Shown piece by piece: positions 1-4,285 of a stretch of DNA of 5,615 bases. The translations under genes and the position numbers were made by a program. Numbering within the stretch: the first letter of the stretch is position 1; every line of letters starts with the position of its first letter. The stretch spans positions 1 through 5,615 of the forward strand of contig DRGS01000069.1 of NCBI GenBank assembly GCA_011053245.1. Reading direction: 5' to 3'. Under the pieces are notes generated by a model that saw only the letters and a list, made by a program, of their open reading frames with translations, did no database searches and was not told the origin of the DNA. The stretch is from Phycisphaerales bacterium (lineage in GTDB: Bacteria; Planctomycetota; Phycisphaerae; Sedimentisphaerales; Anaerohalosphaeraceae).

Positions 1-23
1 CGTCAGATGTGTATAAGAGACAG
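1..23 (+). other. Residual Nextera/Tn5 sequencing adapter (not genomic)
   Basis: Bases 5-23 read AGATGTGTATAAGAGACAG, which is exactly the 19-bp Tn5 mosaic end used in Nextera libraries. The preceding CGTC matches the end of the Nextera read-1 adapter arm. The sequence sits at the very edge of the window, where untrimmed adapter would be expected at a contig end. It creates a false ATG at base 7 in frame with murB and adds the artefactual peptide MCIRDR to the predicted protein. Genomic sequence therefore begins at about base 24. A native transposon end is very unlikely, because nothing else of Tn5/IS50 is present. Confidence 0.97.
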
Positions 24-813
24 GTATCTTATTACTCCGAAGACGGTCGAACAGTTGACGAGGGTGGTTAAGAGGTGCGATGAATACGGGGTACCGATAC
101 GCGTACTTGGTTACGGATCCAATCTTCTGGTCGATGACGATGGTGTAAAGGGCGCGGTGATCAAACTCGAAGACGGAGACTTTGGCAAAACCGAGTTTGA
201 CGGCAATGTGCTGACGGCCTACGCCGGTGCGAATCTGGGTAAGCTTGTTCTGGGCTGTGTTAAGAAAGGACTTGGCGGGATCGAGGCTCTTACGGGGATA
301 CCCGGTTCGGTAGGAGGGGCGATCAGGATGAATGCGGGCGGAACGTTTGGCGATATCGGTTCGGCGGTCGAGAGTGTTACACTGATCGATTCGCAGGGTA
401 ACATTTTCGAAAAGAGTAAACCGGAACTTGTTTTTGGCTATAGAACTTCAAATATCACAGCGAAGGTGATCGTAAGCGCGAAGATGGAGCTTGCCGAATC
501 CGAACCGGAGCAACTTCTACGGACCATTAAGGAAATATGGATATACAAAAAGAACTCGCAGCCTTTGAGTACGAAGAACGCGGGATGTGTGTTTAAGAAT
601 CCGCGCGGGATGTCGGCTGGGGCACTTATCGATAGGGCCGGACTTAAGGGCTTGCAGGTGGGCGGAGCGATGGTAAGCGAAAAACACGCCAATTTCATCG
701 TTAGTGAAAAAGGGTGCAAAAGCTGTGACGTTAAACAACTGATCAAAGATGTTCAGGAAAAAGTCAATAGTGAATTTGACGTCGAACTGGAATTAGAGTT
801 GGAGATCTGGTAG
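24..813 (+). CDS. murB: UDP-N-acetylenolpyruvoylglucosamine reductase MurB, 5'-truncated
   Basis: MurB is the cytoplasmic FAD enzyme that reduces UDP-GlcNAc-enolpyruvate to UDP-MurNAc with NADPH, the second committed step of peptidoglycan precursor synthesis. Counting from the false ATG at base 7, the FAD-domain motifs are GYGSN (residues 35-39) and GIPGSVGG (97-104), followed by MNAGG. YRTS (145-148) and the C-terminal substrate-domain motif AGCVFKNP (192-199) follow, then EKHANFIV (225-232). The family usually has serine in AG-S-VFKNP as proton donor; here Cys194 (codon 586-588) occupies that place. A Glu-rich tail (ELELELEIW) is where the second catalytic acid of the family lies. The compact length suggests a type II MurB without the extra loop of the E. 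coli enzyme. The true N-terminus, probably a few tens of residues, is lost at the contig edge; the first six predicted residues are adapter. ddl follows after 11 nt, the usual dcw order. Confidence 0.96.
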
Positions 814-824
814 CCGGCCACCCT

Positions 825-1754
825 ATGAATAACGATAACAATATCAAGGTTGCGGTTCTTACAGGAGGGATCAGTTCCGAGCGCGAGATCAGCTTGCAAA
901 GCGGTAGTACCATTGCCGAGGCATTGAAAGAAGCGGGCGCCGAAGTTGTTCTTTTCGATGTTGCGCCGGACAGGTTAAGTATCCTTGACGATGAGAGTAT
1001 CGATGTGTTTTTTCCGGCATTGCACGGTGAGTTCGGAGAAGATGGTAAATTGCAGGAGATACTCGAATCCAGAAAGCTCTGTTATACGGGTTCGGGGCCT
1101 GCGGCCAGCAGGTGCGCGATGGATAAGCTTGCATGTAAGGAAATAATAGCGAACCAAACAGATGTTGCGGTTGCCTGGCACACTGCGGTAAAGGGCAGCG
1201 ATGACGCCGAAGCTATTATTCAACGATTGAGCGAAGCGGGCGAAAAGTTCGCGGTCAAACCCATCTCACACGGCAGCAGTATCGGAGTAGAGATAACAGA
1301 GGGAAAAAAAGCGACCGCTGAGGCGGCGATTAAAACTTTCGCCGAATTTGGCGAGTGCATGATAGAGGAGTTCATCGAAGGCAGAGAAATCACGTCAGGT
1401 GTTGTAGACGGGAAGGCGCTGCCGATAATAGAGATAAGGAGCAAGACGGGTTTTTATGACTATCACGCAAAGTATGTCGACGATGCGACGGAGTATCTGT
1501 TCGATACGATAGACGATAGCGGGCTTGTTGAGCGGATAGGTAAGATGGCGATCGAATGCTTCAACGCAACGGGGTGCAGGCATTGGGGACGGGTTGATTT
1601 TATATTGTCGAAAGAGAATGTGCCTTACTTTTTAGAGATCAATACACTTCCGGGCTTTACGTCGCATTCACTTGTGCCGATGGCCGCAGCGAAAGCAGGA
1701 ATGAACCGAGGCGAACTGTGTATGAAGATCGTAGAGGCGGCAATAAGAAAATAA
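825..1754 (+). CDS. ddl: D-alanine--D-alanine ligase
   Basis: Ddl is a cytoplasmic ATP-grasp enzyme that joins two D-alanines into the dipeptide MurF adds to the peptidoglycan stem. The 309 residues match the usual length (E. coli DdlB is 306). The N-terminal domain carries VLTGGISSERE, with catalytic Glu19. The ATP-grasp domain has KPISHGSSIGV (145-155, Ser151) and the omega-loop segment FYDYHAKY (210-217, Lys216 and Tyr217). The C-terminal lobe has GRVDF (Arg256, Asp258) and FLEINTLPGFTSHSL (Glu271, Asn273). These correspond to E. coli Glu15, Ser150, Lys215/Tyr216, Arg255 and Asn272, so all key residues are present. The penultimate loop residue is His where E. coli has Glu (DYHAKY against DYEAKY). 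The ATG at 825 places the first beta strand (KVAVLTGG) eight residues in, as in homologues. No strong Shine-Dalgarno lies at normal spacing, so coupling to murB, 11 nt upstream, is likely. The 3' end overlaps ftsQ by 37 nt. Confidence 0.97.
   Translation: MNNDNNIKVAVLTGGISSEREISLQSGSTIAEALKEAGAEVVLFDVAPDRLSILDDESIDVFFPALHGEFGEDGKLQEILESRKLCYTGSGPAASRCAMDKLACKEIIANQTDVAVAWHTAVKGSDDAEAIIQRLSEAGEKFAVKPISHGSSIGVEITEGKKATAEAAIKTFAEFGECMIEEFIEGREITSGVVDGKALPIIEIRSKTGFYDYHAKYVDDATEYLFDTIDDSGLVERIGKMAIECFNATGCRHWGRVDFILSKENVPYFLEINTLPGFTSHSLVPMAAAKAGMNRGELCMKIVEAAIRK
1708..1711 (+). promoter_or_regulatory. Shine-Dalgarno GAGG deciding the ftsQ start
   Basis: GAGG lies 6 nt before the GTG at 1718, inside the 3' end of ddl. 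This supports the GTG as the ftsQ start over the in-frame TTG at 1772, which lies beyond the ddl stop but has only A-rich sequence ahead of it. Confidence 0.55.
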
Positions 1755-2683
1755 ATAAGCGGACTAAAGAATTGGCAAAACGAAAAACGAAAAAGAAGGC
1801 TGGGCCATGGCAGGGATTTAGCTTTGGCAAGGCTAAGAAGACCAAAGCCAGGGGCAGGGGTAAAAAGGCTGCGAAGACCAGCAGTGGAGGTCTGCGGGCG
1901 ATCCTTGTGATATTCGCTGTGATCGTGGTTTTAGCCGGAGGAGCTGCGGGTTTTATGTGGCTTGAGGGTTATGTAGGATCCGCGGAATTAGCCGGTGGTA
2001 AATCCGGTCCGCTTGAACTGATAAATCCTCCCGGCTGGATGAGCGAGGAGCTTTCGGAAGCGATCCTGTCGGCTGCTGGCGGGGGAAGTTTTGCTTTAGA
2101 TAAAAACACCGCCCATGGGGTGGCGCAAAATCTTCAGTCTCTGCCGTGGCTTTACGATATTCGGGTTCGTACGTCAAACGAAACGGTGCTGGTAGCGGCG
2201 AAGTATCGCAAGCCGGTGGCGATGGTGAAGCAGAGAAAAGAAAAATACTATGTCGCCGAAGATATGATGGTGCTTAGGTCTCTGGCGGTAAGTAAGCTTG
2301 CAGTCATAGAGGTCAAGGGGTTCTCTCGAAAGGAGAAACTGACACCCGGACAGCAGTGGAGGGGTGACGATATCGCGGCGGCGGTGAAGTTATTGCGGAT
2401 GCTGGGGAAGATGGATGACATCGCAAGCGCCGACAAGCCGCTGCTCAATGAGATCGCAAGCGTTGACGTAAGTAACTTAGGGGGCCGGAGGAGTTCGCGG
2501 CAGGCGCATATTGTTCTCAATGCCAAAGACAATACGAAGATATTCTGGGGAGCCGAACCCGGCAGTTCCCAGCGGTATATGGAGCCTGTCGACAAAGATA
2601 AGATCGCCGCTCTTTATGAATTCTACAAAACCAACGGCACAGTTCAGGGTAAGGTTAAGTATATCGAACTTCGGCAGCCGTAG
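1718..2683 (+). CDS. ftsQ: FtsQ/DivIB-type cell division protein
   Basis: FtsQ is a bitopic inner-membrane protein that links early and late divisome proteins (FtsB/FtsL/FtsI/FtsW in E. coli). The 321 residues show a long, very basic cytoplasmic tail (residues 1-60, 23 Lys/Arg), one membrane helix (about 60-83) and a periplasmic part. That part starts with a POTRA-like region (about 98-170), including LPWLYDIRVRTSNETVLVA and the YRKPVAMV strand typical of FtsQ. A second beta region follows and ends with VKYIELRQP, resembling the final Y-hydrophobic-LR strand of FtsQ. Primary sequence in this family is poorly conserved, so position after murB-ddl is important support. Translation probably begins at GTG 1718, overlapping ddl by 37 nt; a TTG at 1772 would shorten it by 18 residues. 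It ends with tandem stops TAGTAG (2681-2686). No ftsA follows. The basic tail is longer than the short E. coli FtsQ tail. Confidence 0.88.
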   Translation: MYEDRRGGNKKINKRTKELAKRKTKKKAGPWQGFSFGKAKKTKARGRGKKAAKTSSGGLRAILVIFAVIVVLAGGAAGFMWLEGYVGSAELAGGKSGPLELINPPGWMSEELSEAILSAAGGGSFALDKNTAHGVAQNLQSLPWLYDIRVRTSNETVLVAAKYRKPVAMVKQRKEKYYVAEDMMVLRSLAVSKLAVIEVKGFSRKEKLTPGQQWRGDDIAAAVKLLRMLGKMDDIASADKPLLNEIASVDVSNLGGRRSSRQAHIVLNAKDNTKIFWGAEPGSSQRYMEPVDKDKIAALYEFYKTNGTVQGKVKYIELRQP

Positions 2684-2696
2684 TAGCCTGTGGCTC

Positions 2697-2851
2697 AAAT
2701 ACGAAATACGAATGTCGAAATACGAAACAAATTCAAAATACTAATATCAAAATTAGAAAACCCGATTCTAACGCAGTCGCCAACAGTTTTGGTCATTTGA
2801 ATTTTGGTTATTAGTGCTTGTTTAGGATTTCGAATTTCGTGCTTAGGATTT
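2697..2851. repeat. Large A+T-rich imperfect inverted repeat between convergent genes
   Basis: The outer arms 2697-2730 and 2818-2851 are complementary at 26 of 34 positions by hand alignment. The inner segments 2740-2754 and 2800-2815 also pair well (ACTAATATCAAAATT against ACTAATAACCAAAATT after reverse complementing). The left arm contains CGAAATACGA twice (2702-2711 and 2716-2725, period 14); the right arm has TTAGGATTT near 2822-2830 and 2843-2851. The element fills almost the whole 172-bp gap between ftsQ (+) and the CxxCxxCC gene (-). I know similar CGAAATACGAA-type palindromes as dispersed intergenic sequence in Planctomycetota and some other environmental phyla, so this is probably a dispersed REP/MITE-like repeat. 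It could also serve as a bidirectional terminator or stabilise both mRNA 3' ends; neither role is shown. Confidence 0.75.
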
Positions 2852-2855
2852 GAGT

Positions 2856-3275
2856 TTACTGTGTGGCGAGTTCGTTGAGGGCTACTGAGAGTTCGGTGTA
2901 GGTGTAGGGGATATCGAATTTTTCGCATATTTCTTTGAATTTTTTTATCGATCTTTCGCTGAGGTCGGATTGCATTTCGGGGCTGTCCTTGCATGAGAAT
3001 ATTCGGCATCCGGCGAAACGATGGTCGTAGATGGTGCAATTGCCTTCAACTCTGTACGGGCATACGCCTTTTTGCATCGGAAGGATACCTTTTTCTCCGA
3101 GGGCTGTTTTGAAGTAGATCATTTCGGGTGAGGTTACGAATAGGCGGTGGTCGTAATCGCCGAAGCTACAGCAGTTGCCGCAGGCCTGGCATCTTCCATT
3201 GTCGGATGCGACTTTGGCGTCTATTGTGACGTAGACGGTGACGACTGCTTCGATTATTTCAGGTAAGTGATCCAT
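2856..3275 (-). CDS. YkgJ-family CxxCxxCC putative metal-binding protein (downstream copy)
   Basis: This 139-residue soluble protein belongs to the CxxCxxCC group (PF03692, putative zinc- or iron-chelating domain). The hallmark CQACGNCC places cysteines at 29, 32, 35 and 36. A second cysteine set lies at 72 (VCPY), 80 (GNCTIYDHR), 90 (AGCR) and 95 (FSC), giving the usual C-P-Y/.../C-x-IY-x-x-R-x-x-x-CR arrangement. No signal peptide or membrane helix is visible. The family's biochemical role is largely unknown; metal or Fe-S binding is inferred from the cysteines. I chose the ATG at 3275 because it lies 1 nt after the stop of the preceding gene, with a GGTGG (3280-3284) just ahead, though at a short 4-nt spacing. 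An upstream in-frame ATG at 3320 would add 15 lysine-rich residues that only read through the neighbour's 3' end. It is the last gene of a three-gene unit. Confidence 0.88.
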   Translation of the reverse strand: MDHLPEIIEAVVTVYVTIDAKVASDNGRCQACGNCCSFGDYDHRLFVTSPEMIYFKTALGEKGILPMQKGVCPYRVEGNCTIYDHRFAGCRIFSCKDSPEMQSDLSERSIKKFKEICEKFDIPYTYTELSVALNELATQ

Positions 3276-3276
3276 G

Positions 3277-3723
3277 CTACCACCATTTCTTTTGTTTTCG
3301 TATTTTTTCGATCTCTTCAAAGGTGCAGAGTTTGCCTCGGTTTATTCCCGGGCAGATCGTCGCTGCCATGTTCCAGTCGTTCGGGCTTTGAAGATTCGAC
3401 GTCCAGAATGGCCATGTCCTGCACTGGTTCGGGCGGGCAGGGTATACGCAGCAGCCTCGCTGGCCGGCTATCTTCGTAAGAAAGATGCAGTCTTTGGTGA
3501 ACGGTTCTTCGATAATCGTGGTCCGGTTGTCTATGCGTCTGAGGAACCTCTGGCGGAGCGTGCCGAGAGGTAGCTCCAGATGGTCCGCGAGCATTTCGGT
3601 CTCCGGCTTGGATATCCATATAAAGCCTTCGTCGGGGCCAGCGCAGCAGTTGCCGCACTGGGAACACTCAAAGTGCAGACCGCCGATGTACCACTTCTGT
3701 TTTGTTGCTTCTTGTTTAGTCAT
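3277..3723 (-). CDS. YkgJ-family CxxCxxCC putative metal-binding protein (upstream copy)
   Basis: This 148-residue protein is a second, divergent member of the CxxCxxCC family (PF03692). It opens with WYIGGLHFECSQCGNCC, cysteines at 20, 23, 26 and 27, then Cys79 (KDCIFL), Cys91/92 (GCCVYPARP), Cys101 (QCRTWPFW), Cys124 (CPGINRG) and Cys133. The order CxxCxxCC, then CxFL, CxVY-x-x-R-P-x-QCR-x-(W/F)PFW and CPG is the typical layout of the longer subgroup. It is not a simple tandem copy of the neighbour: outside the cysteine motifs they share little, and the CPGI motif is absent from the other. The ATG at 3723 overlaps the end of the membrane-protein gene by 8 nt, and no clear Shine-Dalgarno is seen, so translational coupling is likely. 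The protein ends in KKWW. Function is unknown; cytoplasmic metal binding is the best inference. Confidence 0.9.
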   Translation of the reverse strand: MTKQEATKQKWYIGGLHFECSQCGNCCAGPDEGFIWISKPETEMLADHLELPLGTLRQRFLRRIDNRTTIIEEPFTKDCIFLTKIAGQRGCCVYPARPNQCRTWPFWTSNLQSPNDWNMAATICPGINRGKLCTFEEIEKIRKQKKWW

Positions 3724-4024
3724 TTGTTAATCGCCCAGCCGTCGCATCAACATCTCTATTTTTAATAGTAAACGCCCACCATGTAATGGCAACATACAAA
3801 ATGGCAAGAGGACTTACAAAAATTAGATATATCGGCCAGAGATTCCACTCTTGCTGATATCCATAAAAACTAACAGCTATCACTATCAACATTACAGGTG
3901 CAGGCAACAAAACTATAATACGCCCAAGCCCTCGTAGCTTCATAGCTGCAATTATTTGGATAATTATATAACCCGTAAATGATGCGCCCCAGGAAACTGT
4001 GAAAAAGCCAAGCCAATTTAACAT
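3716..4024 (-). CDS. Small three-helix membrane protein of unknown function
   Basis: This 102-residue protein has three hydrophobic segments at about residues 9-29, 35-56 and 63-86. Aromatic residues (WGASF, FYGYQQEWNLWPIY, TWWAF) sit at the likely membrane borders, and a short charged tail KNRDVDATAGRLTND ends it. I do not recognise a family. That it is a real gene is supported by a strong AAGGAG 9 nt before the ATG, by the 8-nt overlap with the following CxxCxxCC gene on the same strand, and by a membrane-like composition with basic residues (KLRGLGR, KNR) in the loop and tail. G+C is low: I count 69 of 180 bases (38%) in 3781-3960, against 38 of 60 in 3541-3600 of the next gene. That suggests separate origin or recent acquisition. 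It is the first gene of the trio; whether it works with the cysteine proteins is unknown. Confidence 0.75.
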   Translation of the reverse strand: MLNWLGFFTVSWGASFTGYIIIQIIAAMKLRGLGRIIVLLPAPVMLIVIAVSFYGYQQEWNLWPIYLIFVSPLAILYVAITWWAFTIKNRDVDATAGRLTND

Positions 4025-4033
4025 TTCCAGTTA

Positions 4034-4039
4034 CTCCTT
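4034..4039 (-). promoter_or_regulatory. Shine-Dalgarno AAGGAG for the small membrane protein
   Basis: On the minus strand AAGGAG lies 9 nt before the ATG at 4024. It is the best ribosome binding site in the window and marks the first gene of the three-gene minus-strand unit. No convincing promoter is visible above it: a TAAAAT (4062-4067, minus strand) could be a -10 box but lacks a recognisable -35. Confidence 0.7.
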
Positions 4040-4044
4040 ATGCC

Positions 4045-4142
4045 GCCCTCTTCGAGGGCTCATTTTATTTTTAGAAAAGAATTTTTTTGCATTCCTCTAC
4101 CACGCCCTCACGGGCGAGGCTACACTATGCCGCCCTTCGGGC
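4045..4142. repeat. Cluster of three short GCCC/GGGC hairpins
   Basis: Three small stem-loops share GCCC...GGGC stems. They are GCCCTC-TTC-GAGGGC at 4045-4059 (6-bp stem), CGCCC-TCAC-GGGCG at 4103-4116 (5 bp) and GCCC-TTC-GGGC at 4132-4142 (4 bp). On the plus strand the first is followed by T-rich sequence and the third by TCTTTTT, which resembles an intrinsic terminator. However, no plus-strand gene lies ahead of them. On the minus strand they lie in the leader region of the membrane-protein gene, without U-tracts behind the stems. They may be dispersed intergenic hairpins, a leader structure or a block to antisense transcription. Confidence 0.5.
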
Positions 4143-4158
4143 TCTTTTTAGAGTCAAG

Positions 4159-4244
4159 GGCACCTTCAGACTCCATCCACGGCCAAGCACAGCTTGACCG
4201 TGCCACCCATATTTTAGCACCCACAAGCTTCGCTTGAAGGTGCC
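4159..4244. repeat. 86-bp inverted repeat with strong central stem-loop
   Basis: Perfect 10-bp arms GGCACCTTCA (4159-4168) and TGAAGGTGCC (4235-4244) enclose a central hairpin. Its stem pairs 4178-4188 with 4192-4202 over 11 bp with one G-T-type mismatch, around the 3-nt loop ACA. A small third stem CAAGC-TTC-GCTTG (4224-4236) overlaps the right arm, so alternative folds are possible. The element lies 42 nt beyond the stop of ilvD (4286) on that gene's strand. It could protect or end the ilvD mRNA, though no U-tract follows. Its shape (flanking arms plus inner palindrome) is also that of a small dispersed REP/MITE-like unit. Confidence 0.6.
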
Positions 4245-4285
4245 ACACATTTACGGTTTTTCTGTTTTTGCCCACCCAACATTGG

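Noticed and set aside
7..23. ATG at base 7 as the real start of murB
   Set aside because: It lies inside sequencing adapter, so the real murB start has been lost beyond the contig edge.
5..23. Tn5/IS50 mosaic end as a native mobile element
   Set aside because: It is the engineered mosaic end in adapter context at the extreme edge of the contig; no transposase or second end is present.
2511..2744. 77-codon plus-strand frame overlapping the ftsQ end and the repeat
   Set aside because: It runs out of ftsQ in another frame into the palindrome and shows no domain or start signal.
2697..2851. CRISPR array or tRNA in the ftsQ downstream gap
   Set aside because: There are no regularly spaced identical repeats with unique spacers and no cloverleaf; the structure is a single degenerate palindrome.
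3276..3320. Earlier start (3320) for the downstream CxxCxxCC gene
   Set aside because: The added lysine-rich residues only read the neighbour's 3' end in another frame; the ATG at 3275 right after the neighbour's stop fits the family length better.
4132..4149. Intrinsic terminator on the plus strand (GCCC-TTC-GGGC then TCTTTTT)
   Set aside because: The stem is only 4 bp and no plus-strand gene precedes it within about 1.4 kb, so I list it only as part of the hairpin cluster.
4040..4237. Plus-strand 65-codon open frame through the hairpin region
   Set aside because: It is made of the inverted repeats themselves, lacks a ribosome binding site and has no recognisable protein features.
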